DNA of 22,357 nt from Syntrophomonadaceae bacterium. GTDB taxonomy: Bacteria > Bacillota > Dethiobacteria > SKNC01. The notes beneath the pieces are model-generated. The model did not search any database. It was not told the DNA's origin and saw only the letters and a list, made by a program, of their open reading frames with translations. Position numbers and translations under genes: made by a program. This document shows positions 1-7,560 of the stretch, one piece after another. Each line of letters starts with the position of its first letter. Within the stretch, counting starts at the first letter, position 1. The DNA is taken from assembly GCA_003555415.1 (NCBI GenBank), contig PWHX01000027.1:1-22357 (forward strand), given 5' to 3'.

Positions 1-34
1 AGTTATAACACAGTCTATAAGTGGGTGAAGAGTA

Positions 35-493
35 TTGGGTACGGCCTTTGAAAAATTTCATCAATATCTCAGGTCCAGGGGTTTAAAGCTTACTTCTGAA
101 AGAAAAAATATTTTAAAAAAAGTTGTTTCCATACATGATCACTTCGATGCGGAAGAACTGTTGTATATGTTAAAAGAGGACGGTAAGCAAATATCCCGGG
201 CTTCTGTTTACAGAACCTTGAATTTACTGGTGGACAGTAACCTGGTAGAAAAAGTTGATTTTGGCGAAGGCAGGGCTTATTATGAGCACACCCTTGGCAA
301 CTATCACCATGACCATCTTATTTGTGTGGAGTGTGGTAAGGTTATTCAGTTTGAGGACCAGGTTATAGAAAAGAGGCAGAAAGATATCTGTAAAAAGCAT
401 AAGTTTGAATTAGATTACCATACCTTAAATATATTTGGGCGTTGCTCAGAATGTAATAACGGAAGGCGGGAAGAAGATGCCTCGACCTCCTAA
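35..493 (+). CDS. Fur/PerR-family metal-dependent transcriptional regulator
   Basis: This 152-residue protein has the layout of the Fur family (Fur, Zur, PerR): an N-terminal winged helix, with the recognition helix around residues 54-65 (SRASVYRTLNLL), then a dimerisation and metal-binding half. Visible metal residues are HHDH at 91-94 and two CxxC pairs, C97/C100 and C137/C140, the usual structural zinc site. The start is a TTG at 35. It is well placed because an in-frame TGA lies at 26-28 and a GGGTGA ribosome binding site at 23-28 precedes it. The 3' end overlaps the next gene by 17 bases, so the two are probably co-translated. Family membership is secure. Which metal or peroxide signal it reads cannot be told from the sequence. 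Confidence 0.9.
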   Translation: MGTAFEKFHQYLRSRGLKLTSERKNILKKVVSIHDHFDAEELLYMLKEDGKQISRASVYRTLNLLVDSNLVEKVDFGEGRAYYEHTLGNYHHDHLICVECGKVIQFEDQVIEKRQKDICKKHKFELDYHTLNIFGRCSECNNGRREEDASTS

Positions 494-911
494 GTGGCGA
501 CATGTTGAGTCTATGCCGGAATATAATTATTTTAAGCCTGCAGGCGTTCCTATCAAAGAGTTAGAAGAGATAATATTAAATATAGAAGAGCTGGAGGCTA
601 TACGTTTAAAGGATGGAGAGGGATATGAACAGGAAACCTGTGCTGAAAGAATGAAGGTTTCTCGCCCTACTTTTCAAAGAATTTTGTCATCTGCCCGGAA
701 AAAAGTCACTGAAGCACTGATTAAGGGCAAAGCTATTAAAATTGAAGGTGGCAAATTCAAGTTATCTATGCGCCATTTTAAATGTAGTAACTGTGGCAAC
801 AGCTGGGAGATTCCTTTCGGCACAGGACAGAGGGGCATAGACCTCTTCTGCCCCCGGTGTGAGAGTAAAAGTGTTTGCAGGCACAGGCACAAGGAAGATG
901 AAGGAGAATAG
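477..911 (+). CDS. UPF0251 (DUF134) HTH/zinc-ribbon protein
   Basis: The product has 144 residues and starts MPRPPKWRHVE, the hallmark opening of UPF0251/DUF134. A helix-turn-helix follows at about 45-75 (CAERMKVSRPTFQRIL), suggesting DNA binding. The C-terminal part carries zinc-ribbon cysteine pairs C103/C106 and C125/C128 plus a CRHRH tail. The frame is open from an ATG at 435, but the family N-terminus and the GGAAGGCGGG ribosome binding site at 461-470 choose the ATG at 477. It overlaps the Fur-like gene by 17 bases, and the HAD gene starts 3 bases after its stop. The family is uncharacterised; a regulatory role in metal or redox physiology is inference from the HTH and the neighbours. 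Confidence 0.88.
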   Translation: MPRPPKWRHVESMPEYNYFKPAGVPIKELEEIILNIEELEAIRLKDGEGYEQETCAERMKVSRPTFQRILSSARKKVTEALIKGKAIKIEGGKFKLSMRHFKCSNCGNSWEIPFGTGQRGIDLFCPRCESKSVCRHRHKEDEGE

Positions 912-914
912 CCA

Positions 915-1388
915 ATGGCTTTAAATATAAATATACCGGGATACCCGGATATGATAATTCAATATTTGGTGTTGGACTTAAATGGTACCATTGCTTCCAA
1001 AGGAGAGATTAAGGAGTCTACAGTCAGGCTAATTAATGCTCTATCCAGACACCTGCAGGTGTTTGTTCTGACAGCGGATACCTTTGGGAAAGCCGGTGAG
1101 ATTTGCCAGGGGATAAATGCAGAAGTTACTATTATAGAAAAGGGCAGAGAAAAGGAAGCTAAAGGCGACTTTGTAAGTAAATTAGGGAAACAGGGAACCA
1201 TAGCTTTAGGCAATGGTATGAACGATGAGCTCATGCTGGAGCAGTCTGTATTAGGTATAACCGTAATGGGAGAAGAAGGATGCAGTACCCGGGCTTTAAA
1301 GAAAGCAGATGTTTTGGTTAAAGATATAGATGATGCCCTGGAAATGATAATGAATCCAGACATATTAAAGGCTACCTTGAGAAGCTAG
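915..1388 (+). CDS. Small HAD-superfamily protein, soluble P-type ATPase-like (COG4087 type)
   Basis: This 157-residue protein consists of little more than a HAD Rossmann core. Motif I is DLNGT at 21-25, with the nucleophile D21 but Asn in place of the usual second Asp. Motif II is the T53 in VLTAD, and motif IV is GNGMND at 99-104, where classic HAD phosphatases have GDGxND. These replacements resemble the HAD domain of P-type ATPases (DKTGT) and the stand-alone 'soluble P-type ATPase' group, rather than ordinary phosphatases. No membrane segment is present. The start ATG follows an AAGGAGAA site and lies 3 bases after the DUF134 stop, so it belongs to the same short operon. The substrate is unknown. 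Confidence 0.82.
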   Translation: MALNINIPGYPDMIIQYLVLDLNGTIASKGEIKESTVRLINALSRHLQVFVLTADTFGKAGEICQGINAEVTIIEKGREKEAKGDFVSKLGKQGTIALGNGMNDELMLEQSVLGITVMGEEGCSTRALKKADVLVKDIDDALEMIMNPDILKATLRS

Positions 1389-1423
1389 GAGCCAAACAGA
1401 AATGGATACATGGAGGCAGCCCA

Positions 1424-2311
1424 ATGTTCAGATCAGGATTTGTATCAATTATAGGCAGGCCCAATGTGGGCAAGTCAACTCTTTTAAACCGGCTTATCGG
1501 GGAAAAGATGGCGATTATTTCGGAAAAGCCCCAGACCACCAGGAATAAAATAACCTGTATATTAACTACAGACGAGATGCAGGTTGTCTTCCTGGATACC
1601 CCGGGGATGCACAGGCCCCAACATAAGCTGGGAGAATATATGGTAAAAGTTTCCCTGAACGCTTTAAGAGAAGTAGATATTATATTTCTGGTAGTAGATG
1701 CTACTTACCCCCCGGGGAGGGGAGATGAATACATAGTTGAGCAGCTCAGGGAAGTGCAAACCCCTGTTTTTTTAATTATCAATAAGATTGACCAGATAAA
1801 GAAAGATAAGTTGGATATAATTAAAAAGCAGTACCAAGCCCTTTGTAATTTTGCAGAGGTTATCTGTATTTCTGCGCTTCAAGGGGATAACCTGGTGGAT
1901 GTCCTTGATATGCTGGCAGAGTACCTTCCGGAAGGGGTTCAGTATTATCCCGAGGATATGATAACGGACCAGCCGGAACGGTTTGTTGTTTCAGAACTGG
2001 TAAGGGAGAAAATTTTAGAGTTAACCCGGGAGGAAGTGCCCCACTCGGTGGCTGTAGAAGTCGAAGAGATGAAGAAAAGAGAAAATAAGGACATGATTTA
2101 TATAAGCGCTACTATTTTTGTAGAACGGCAGTCCCAAAAAGGGATAGTTGTAGGAAAGGGAGGTAAACTTCTTAAGGAAATAGGTGTAAAGGCCCGACAG
2201 GATATTGAAAACCTGCTGGGATCTAAGGTCTACCTGGAACTGTGGGTTAAGGTTAAAAAAGACTGGCGGAATAAAAAGGAACAGCTGAAAAATCTAGGTT
2301 ATTCTGATTAA
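1424..2311 (+). CDS. era: GTPase Era, 30S ribosome assembly factor
   Basis: Era is an essential GTPase that binds the 3' end of 16S rRNA and checks late 30S subunit assembly. All G motifs are present: GRPNVGKST at 11-19, the switch TTR at 38-40, DTPG at 58-61 and NKID at 120-123. The C-terminal KH RNA-binding domain carries its GKGG loop at 244-247. The length of 295 residues is normal. The ATG has a GGAGG at 1412-1416. recO follows 15 bases later, the arrangement common in Firmicutes. Identification is certain. Confidence 0.98.
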   Translation: MFRSGFVSIIGRPNVGKSTLLNRLIGEKMAIISEKPQTTRNKITCILTTDEMQVVFLDTPGMHRPQHKLGEYMVKVSLNALREVDIIFLVVDATYPPGRGDEYIVEQLREVQTPVFLIINKIDQIKKDKLDIIKKQYQALCNFAEVICISALQGDNLVDVLDMLAEYLPEGVQYYPEDMITDQPERFVVSELVREKILELTREEVPHSVAVEVEEMKKRENKDMIYISATIFVERQSQKGIVVGKGGKLLKEIGVKARQDIENLLGSKVYLELWVKVKKDWRNKKEQLKNLGYSD

Positions 2312-2326
2312 AGGCGGTTATCAAAG

Positions 2327-3088
2327 ATGAAATATTTACAAACCGAAGGGCTGGTAACCGGTTCCCGAAGTTATAGTGAAGCGGATAAGCTTTTAACCCT
2401 TTTTACCCTGGAGAAGGGAAAGGTTCCTGCTATTGCCAAGGGAGCCTGTAAAACAAAAAGCAAACTGGCTGCTTCGGTTCAGCTTTTTACCCGGGCAGAT
2501 TTTCAACTTTATATGGGAAAAACCCTGGCTACCGTTACCCAGGGGGAAATCAAGACTTCCTTTTATTCCCTTCGTTATGATTTGACTAATTATGCTTACG
2601 GCCAGTATTTTTGTGAACTGGTCAATCGCCTGTTGGAGGAAAAAGAGCCTTTTCCAGAAGTTTATCAGCTATTGCTGACGGTCTTTGAAGTGTTAAAAAA
2701 CACGGAATTAGATATGGAGTTGTTGGCAAGGTCTTTTGAGTTAAAACTGTTAAGTATTTTAGGTTACAGGCCTTATCTTGACGAGTGCCTTGTTTGTTCC
2801 AGGGAAAGCGATTTTTATCGGTTTAGTTACCAGGAGGGGGGAATCCTTTGTGCAGAATGCAGCCTTGGAAGCCCGGGCTCCCAGAAAATCAACCTGGGCA
2901 CCCTATCGATTATAAAGAAACTGCTGTCCACAAAATACTCCCGTTTAAATATTTTAAAAGTCAGCCCCTCTCAAAAAAAGGAGATATTACTTATCAATAA
3001 AAAACTATTAAACTATAACGTTAACCTGGGCTCCTGTAAATCCTTAGTTTTTTTAGAAGAACTGGGAGCATTACCGAAAGTAACGTAA
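2327..3088 (+). CDS. recO: DNA repair protein RecO
   Basis: RecO works in the RecFOR pathway, loading RecA on SSB-coated single-stranded DNA and annealing strands. The 253-residue protein starts with the typical OB-fold segment (MKYLQTEGLVTGSRSYSEADK) and has a four-cysteine zinc finger, C154/C157 and C175/C178. The start has AAAGGCGG about nine bases upstream. It follows era closely, as in many Bacilli and Clostridia, and probably shares its transcript. The identification rests on the N-terminal motif, the zinc finger, the length and the context. Confidence 0.96.
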   Translation: MKYLQTEGLVTGSRSYSEADKLLTLFTLEKGKVPAIAKGACKTKSKLAASVQLFTRADFQLYMGKTLATVTQGEIKTSFYSLRYDLTNYAYGQYFCELVNRLLEEKEPFPEVYQLLLTVFEVLKNTELDMELLARSFELKLLSILGYRPYLDECLVCSRESDFYRFSYQEGGILCAECSLGSPGSQKINLGTLSIIKKLLSTKYSRLNILKVSPSQKKEILLINKKLLNYNVNLGSCKSLVFLEELGALPKVT

Positions 3089-3179
3089 ATCATTAGGAGT
3101 ATTTATAAAAAATGTTAAAACTGCATAAACTAAGATTTAGAAATGAATTATATTATAATAACAGGGGGTTTGATAAAAA

Positions 3180-3572
3180 ATGTCTATTACTCTGGAAAAG
3201 ATAGATTTAGTTAAAGAAAGATCGGGGGCTTCATATAAGGAGGCCAGGGCAGCGCTGGAGGCGGCAGGGGGAGATGTAGTTAATGCCCTGGTTATTTTAG
3301 AAGAACAGGATATAAACTGGGTACAAGAAGGCCCGCATAAAGAAGCTTTAAATAAGGTAAAAGATGCTTTTAAGAAAAGCAACGAAAATAAAATCAGAAT
3401 AAAGACTAAGGAGAAGACTGTTTGGGAACTTCCTGCGCCTGTAGGGGCTCTGGGAGCTGTGGTTTTCCCTAAGGCGGCTGCATTTGGGACTTTGCTGCTT
3501 CTTTTTACCCGTTATTCTATTCATCTGGAAAAGGAACCCGGAGAGCCCAGGGAAGATGAACAATTATCTTGA
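3180..3572 (+). CDS. DUF4342 family protein with UBA/TS-N-like N-terminus
   Basis: The protein has 130 residues. Its N-terminal 45 residues (EKIDLVKERSGASYKEARAALEAAGGDVVNAL) look like the UBA/TS-N three-helix fold also found at the start of elongation factor Ts. The C-terminal half has a Gly/Ala-rich hydrophobic stretch at about 85-108 between charged flanks, as in DUF4342 proteins, which may be a membrane segment. An AGGGGGT site precedes the ATG. The gene stands between recO and the glyQS leader, and the promoter of that leader overlaps its stop codon. The function is unknown; the family assignment is from the motif pattern. Confidence 0.78.
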   Translation: MSITLEKIDLVKERSGASYKEARAALEAAGGDVVNALVILEEQDINWVQEGPHKEALNKVKDAFKKSNENKIRIKTKEKTVWELPAPVGALGAVVFPKAAAFGTLLLLFTRYSIHLEKEPGEPREDEQLS

Positions 3573-3597
3573 CATTTAAAGCCTTTTTTGTTAAAGT
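3569..3597 (+). promoter_or_regulatory. Promoter of the glyQS T-box leader
   Basis: A perfect -35 TTGACA (3569-3574) is followed after 17 bases by TAAAGT (3592-3597), a 4/6 match to the -10 consensus. The -35 overlaps the TGA stop (3570-3572) of the DUF4342 gene. Transcription would start near 3604, just before the T-box stem I. Confidence 0.7.
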
Positions 3598-3611
3598 TAA
3601 AAAAATTAAAC

Positions 3612-3817
3612 ACCCTTTGCAATGAAGGAAAGTAGTAGCCAGTGTTAATTTAACAGCGAACCGGGGGTTGGTGAGAAGCCCGGTATAGGAAGCTGGTGAA
3701 GGCGTTCTAAAGCAATTTAACCAAGGGGGCTTGTTTTACTCAGCCAAATAGGGTGGAACCGCGGGAAATACTCTCGTCCCTATATTATCGTTATATAGGG
3801 TTGGAGAGTTTTTTTTA
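3612..3817 (+). promoter_or_regulatory. T-box leader, tRNA-Gly sensing, controls glyQS
   Basis: The leader carries the conserved T-box AGGGTGGAACCGCGG at 3750-3764. Its TGGA bulge (3754-3757) can pair with the UCCA end of uncharged tRNA-Gly. Stem I begins with the typical GAAGGAAAGTAGT. The likely specifier codon is GGC (Gly) at 3701-3703 in the context GGTGAA-GGC. A terminator hairpin (3770-3809) ending in a T run competes with the antiterminator. Low charging of tRNA-Gly should therefore raise glyQS transcription. The T-box motif, terminator and downstream gene agree; the exact 5' edge is estimated. Confidence 0.95.
3770..3817 (+). terminator. T-box regulated intrinsic terminator
   Basis: ACTCTC (3770-3775) pairs with GAGAGT (3804-3809), and the TCCCTATAT arm (3777-3785) pairs with ATATAGGG (3793-3800). 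The hairpin is followed by eight or more T residues. It is the OFF structure of the glyQS T-box. Confidence 0.9.
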
Positions 3818-3846
3818 TTCAATAATATAAATATAGGAGGACCGAT

Positions 3847-4734
3847 ATGAATTTTCAGGAAGTAATTCTAAAACTGGAAGATTACTGGGCGAAGAAAAAA
3901 TGCGTTATATTGCAGCCCTACGATGTAGAAAAGGGAGCGGGCACCATGAACCCTGCTACATTTCTCCGATCTCTGGGACCGGAGCCCTGGAATGTGGGAT
4001 ATGTGGAGCCCTCCCGGAGGCCGACAGACGGGAGGTACGGAGAAAATCCCAACCGTTTGCACCAGCACCTCCAGTACCAGGTTATTTTGAAACCTACTCC
4101 CGCTGATATTCAAGATCTGTACCTGGAAAGCCTCTATGCCCTGGGGATCGACCCTCTAGAGCATGATATTCGTTTTGTGGAGGACAATTGGGAATCTCCT
4201 ACGCTGGGTGCCTGGGGCCTGGGATGGGAGGTATGGTTGGATGGTATGGAAATTACCCAGTTTACGTATTTTCAACAGGTGGGAAGCTTTGATGTGGAGG
4301 CTGTTCCGGTGGAGCTTACATATGGTTTGGAACGCATTTCCATGTTTATTCAAAAGAAAGAAAATGTTTTTGACCTGGAGTGGGTAGAAGGAGTGAGTTA
4401 TGGTGAAGTTTTCCACCGGGCGGAAGTAGAACAATCTTATTACTGTTTTGAAAGGTCAGATCCGGAAGTTCTCTTTAATTTATTCAACATTTATGAAAAA
4501 GAAGCCTGGCGCCTTTTGGAGATGGACCTGGTATTACCCGGCTATGATAATGTTTTAAAGTGTTCCCATACATTTAACTTGCTGGATGCCAGAGGAGCCA
4601 TCAGTGTAACGGAAAGAACCGGTTATATTGCCAGAGTTAGGAATTTAGCCCGGCTTTGTGCCCAAAAGTATTTAGATCAGAGGGAAAGATTAGGATTTCC
4701 TCTTTTAAAAAAGAGAGGTGCATGTCATGAGTAA
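3847..4734 (+). CDS. glyQ: Glycine--tRNA ligase alpha subunit
   Basis: This is the alpha chain of the bacterial alpha2beta2 glycyl-tRNA synthetase, holding the class II catalytic core that activates glycine with ATP. The 295-residue length is typical. The block MNPATFLRSLGPEPWNVGYV and the following EPSRRPTDGRYGENPNR at about 34-70 are signature sequence of the family. AGGAGG at 3835-3840 precedes the ATG. The gene is controlled by the T-box leader directly upstream, and its 3' end overlaps glyS by 8 bases, suggesting coupled synthesis of the two subunits. Confidence 0.98.
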   Translation: MNFQEVILKLEDYWAKKKCVILQPYDVEKGAGTMNPATFLRSLGPEPWNVGYVEPSRRPTDGRYGENPNRLHQHLQYQVILKPTPADIQDLYLESLYALGIDPLEHDIRFVEDNWESPTLGAWGLGWEVWLDGMEITQFTYFQQVGSFDVEAVPVELTYGLERISMFIQKKENVFDLEWVEGVSYGEVFHRAEVEQSYYCFERSDPEVLFNLFNIYEKEAWRLLEMDLVLPGYDNVLKCSHTFNLLDARGAISVTERTGYIARVRNLARLCAQKYLDQRERLGFPLLKKRGACHE

Positions 4735-6811
4735 AAAGGACTTATTATTAGAAATAGGAACTGAGGAGATTCCGGCCCGGTTTATGGCGGACACTCTGCA
4801 GCAAATGGAAGAAATAGCCTCAAATTTATTCCAATTAAAACGCATAAACATTGGTAGTATAAAGACTTATGGTACTCCGCGGCGCCTGGTGCTTTTTATT
4901 GAAAGTGTTGAGGAAAGACAAAAAGATGTTGAAGAAAAAAAGAAAGGCCCGGCTAAAAATGCTGCTTTTGACGAAAAGGGAGAACCTACTAAGGCAGCCC
5001 TGGGGTTTGCCCGGGGCCATGGAGTTGAGGTGGAGGACCTGACGGTAGAAGATTTTCAGGGAGGCGAATACCTCTTTGCTATAAAAAAGATTGCCGGTGA
5101 AGAGACCTTTAAACTATTACCGGAAATTGTAAAGGATATTGTTACCAGGTTATCTTTTCCTAAGCCCATGTACTGGTCCTCCAGGGATGTTCGTTTTGCC
5201 CGCCCTATTCGTTGGCTGTTAGCCCTGTACGGTGATAATACGATACCCTTTGAATATGCGGAGCTTGCTTCCCATAATTTGACATATGGCCACCGTTTTA
5301 TAGCCCCCGGCCCTTTTGAGGTTAAAGTTCCCGCCAGTTATTTTGATATTATAAGGGAATCCCATGTAATATTGGACCAGAGGGAGAGGAAAGACATCAT
5401 AAAAAAACAGGCGGAAGAAGCCGCTGAATCTGTGGGAGGAAGACCTCTTATAGATGAAGACCTTTTAGAAGAGGTAAACTATTTGGTGGAGTATCCTAAC
5501 GCTATTGTGGGAGAATTTTCCCCGGAATTTTTAGAGATTCCCCAGGAAGTTTTAATTACCAGCATGCAGTCTCATCAGAGATATTTCCCGGTTGTATCCC
5601 AAAAAGATGAGCTCTTGCCTTACTTTATTACCATTAGCAACGTAGAACGGGATACTCAAGGGTACGTCAAAATAGGAAACGAGATGGTCTTACGAGCCCG
5701 TCTGGCAGATGCAAGGTTTTTCTTCCAGGAAGATCAGAAGACCAGGCCGGAGGAGTATGTTGAACAATTAAAGGATGTTATTTTCCAGGAGGAACTGGGA
5801 ACATCCTTTGATAAAACAGAACGTATTAAGCTCTTGTCCGAATTTATGGCCGATTACTTGAACCTGGATAATGCCTTGAAAAATACAGTTTCCCGTACTG
5901 CCTATCTTTGTAAGTTTGACCTTCTAACCCTTATGGTTGATGAATTCCCTGAGCTTCAAGGTATCATGGGGCGGGAATATGCAAGATTGTCCGGAGAAAG
6001 TGATGAGGTGGCCAATGGTATTTTTGAACACTATCTTCCCAAGTTTGCCGGAGATGAGCTGCCGCAAACTTTAGCCGGTTCTCTGGTAAGTGTAGCGGAT
6101 AAAACAGATAACATAGTGGGGGCATTCGGAAGGGGTATTCAGCCTACCGGTTCTCAGGACCCCTATGCCTTAAGAAGGCAGGCTCTGGGTATAGTGCACA
6201 TTCTGCTAAACCATGATATGTCTTTACCTTTAACTAAATTACTGGAGCAATCCATAGATGATTTTGGCACTAAAAAGTTAAAGAAGCCCAGAGAAGAAAT
6301 TATTAACGATGCATTGGAGTTTTTCCGCCAGAGGATAAGACACGTGTTTTTAGAAAAAGGTTTGCGATATGATCTGGTGGATGCAGTTTTGGAGGTAGAA
6401 TTTGATATTGTGCCCCAGACTTATGATAAGGTTAAGAGTCTGGCTGAAGCTGTAGAAAAACCTGAGTTTGATAACTTGATGACTGCTTTTACCCGGGCGG
6501 CAAATTTGGCCAAGAAAGCCCCGTCCCAAGGAGAAGTTCGCCTGGAGCTCCTGGAAGATGAGGCGGAGGAAGTGCTTTACCGTGCTTTCCAGCAAGCAAA
6601 TAAAGATGCTGTAAAATATTTGCAGGAGAAAGATTATAAAGGGGTATTGGAGCAATTTTCCTTACTGCAAAAACCAGTAGATGATTTTTTTGATCAGGTT
6701 ATGGTTATGGTAGAAAATGAAGAACTCAAGAATAACAGGCTCAGCCTGTTAAAGGATATCAGAAATTTATTTTTAAAACTTGCAGATTTTAATAAAATTG
6801 TCACCCATTAA
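4727..6811 (+). CDS. glyS: Glycine--tRNA ligase beta subunit
   Basis: The beta chain binds tRNA-Gly and completes the alpha2beta2 enzyme. From the ATG at 4727 the product is 694 residues, the usual size, and opens with the conserved LLLEIGTEEIPARF. The C-terminal part has the DALR-type anticodon-binding helices expected of the family. An upstream in-frame GTG at 4718 is possible, but it lies inside the AGAGAGGTG ribosome binding site (4714-4720), so the ATG at 4727 is preferred. It overlaps glyQ by 8 bases. No clear terminator was seen after its stop. Confidence 0.97.
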   Translation: MSKKDLLLEIGTEEIPARFMADTLQQMEEIASNLFQLKRINIGSIKTYGTPRRLVLFIESVEERQKDVEEKKKGPAKNAAFDEKGEPTKAALGFARGHGVEVEDLTVEDFQGGEYLFAIKKIAGEETFKLLPEIVKDIVTRLSFPKPMYWSSRDVRFARPIRWLLALYGDNTIPFEYAELASHNLTYGHRFIAPGPFEVKVPASYFDIIRESHVILDQRERKDIIKKQAEEAAESVGGRPLIDEDLLEEVNYLVEYPNAIVGEFSPEFLEIPQEVLITSMQSHQRYFPVVSQKDELLPYFITISNVERDTQGYVKIGNEMVLRARLADARFFFQEDQKTRPEEYVEQLKDVIFQEELGTSFDKTERIKLLSEFMADYLNLDNALKNTVSRTAYLCKFDLLTLMVDEFPELQGIMGREYARLSGESDEVANGIFEHYLPKFAGDELPQTLAGSLVSVADKTDNIVGAFGRGIQPTGSQDPYALRRQALGIVHILLNHDMSLPLTKLLEQSIDDFGTKKLKKPREEIINDALEFFRQRIRHVFLEKGLRYDLVDAVLEVEFDIVPQTYDKVKSLAEAVEKPEFDNLMTAFTRAANLAKKAPSQGEVRLELLEDEAEEVLYRAFQQANKDAVKYLQEKDYKGVLEQFSLLQKPVDDFFDQVMVMVENEELKNNRLSLLKDIRNLFLKLADFNKIVTH

Positions 6812-6852
6812 TAAAAAAACAATAATAAAAAGAAGGAGTTCCCTATACAAAT

Positions 6853-6864
6853 ATAGTATACTAT
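6853..6864. promoter_or_regulatory. 12-bp perfect palindrome, candidate operator
   Basis: ATAGTATACTAT reads the same on both strands. It lies about 50 bases upstream of the predicted transcription start of the CcpN-like regulator gene, in an AT-rich gap. It could be the site of that regulator or of another repressor. A TATACT inside it could also act as a -10 box, but no good -35 lies at the right distance. Confidence 0.4.
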
Positions 6865-6869
6865 TTTAG

Positions 6870-6898
6870 TTGAAGCCTGAATTAGTACATCATATTAA
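6870..6898 (+). promoter_or_regulatory. Candidate promoter of the ccpN-like/ppsR/ppdK operon
   Basis: TTGAAG (6870-6875) and TATTAA (6893-6898) are 17 bases apart, each a 4/6 consensus match. The start point would fall near 6905, giving a very short leader that begins at the GGGTGGTGA ribosome binding site. Confidence 0.4.
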
Positions 6899-6917
6899 GC
6901 AAAAAGGGTGGTGAATA

Positions 6918-7541
6918 ATCATCGACCTGACAGATAGGCAAAACAGGATAATCGAAATTGTTAAAGAAAGTGGCCCTATATCAGGTGAAGACATCGCTTG
7001 TAAATTGAATCTCAGTCGAGCTGCCTTGAGGCCTCATCTGAGTGCTCTTACTATGGCTGGCCTTCTGGAGGCTCGTCCCAGGGTCGGTTATTATTACGCC
7101 GGGAATACTTCTAACTCACTAGTAGCAAAAACCTTAAGAAAAGTTAAGGTAAAAGATATAAAGGGACTTCCCGGAGTAGTAAAAGAGAGCACTTCTGTAT
7201 ATGATGCAATTGTTCTCCTTTTCCTGGAAGATGTAGGCACGCTATTTGTAGTGGAAGATGGAGGATACCTGGTTGGCATTGTATCAAGAAAAGATTTTTT
7301 AAAAAGCTGTCTGGGGGAGGCGGATATGCAGAGAATACCCATAGGTGTAGTTATGACCAGGCTGCCCAGTATTATTTTTTCAGAGCCTGAAGAGAGTGTT
7401 CTTGATGCAGCCAGGAAAATTATAGAATACCAGGTGGATTCCTTACCCGTTGTCCGCAGTGAGCCTAAAGGACGCTTAAAAGTTATAGGAAGAATTACTA
7501 AAACAAATATTACAAAACTTGTAATGGAGCTTGGAGGTTAG
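6918..7541 (+). CDS. CcpN-like HTH-CBS transcriptional repressor with non-canonical start
   Basis: The frame gives an N-terminal winged helix (LTDRQNRIIEIVKESGPISG ... LNLSRAALRPHLSALTMAGLLEARPRVGYYY) and then two CBS domains (about 80-140 and 145-205), which in this family bind adenine nucleotides. It matches the layout of B. subtilis CcpN, the repressor of gluconeogenic genes. The odd part is the start. An in-frame TGA lies at 6912-6914, and there is no ATG, GTG or TTG until the TTG at 7005, which would delete most of the HTH. A near-ideal ribosome binding site (GGGTGGTGA, 6906-6914) points to the ATC at 6918, giving 207 residues. A TTG start at 7005 (178 residues) is the formal alternative. 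ppsR follows 19 bases later, so the product probably controls this pyruvate/PEP operon. Confidence 0.82.
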   Translation: MIDLTDRQNRIIEIVKESGPISGEDIACKLNLSRAALRPHLSALTMAGLLEARPRVGYYYAGNTSNSLVAKTLRKVKVKDIKGLPGVVKESTSVYDAIVLLFLEDVGTLFVVEDGGYLVGIVSRKDFLKSCLGEADMQRIPIGVVMTRLPSIIFSEPEESVLDAARKIIEYQVDSLPVVRSEPKGRLKVIGRITKTNITKLVMELGG

Positions 7542-7560
7542 TTAAAGGAGGTATTGTTTT

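Noticed and set aside
435..476. Longer DUF134 protein from the ATG at 435
   Set aside because: The family begins MPRPPKW, encoded from 477, where a good ribosome binding site also fits.
959..1363. 134-codon open frame on the minus strand across the HAD gene
   Set aside because: It is a shadow of a clear + strand gene, with Ser/Pro/Leu-rich translation and no recognisable motif.
3154..3159. TATAAT upstream of the DUF4342 gene as a promoter
   Set aside because: No -35-like hexamer lies 16-18 bases upstream in this AT-rich gap.
3112..3204. 30-codon frame starting ATG at 3112 between recO and the DUF4342 gene
   Set aside because: No ribosome binding site at proper spacing, it overlaps the DUF4342 start, and it has no recognisable features.
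4718..4726. GTG start of glyS at 4718
   Set aside because: It lies inside the ribosome binding site for the ATG at 4727.
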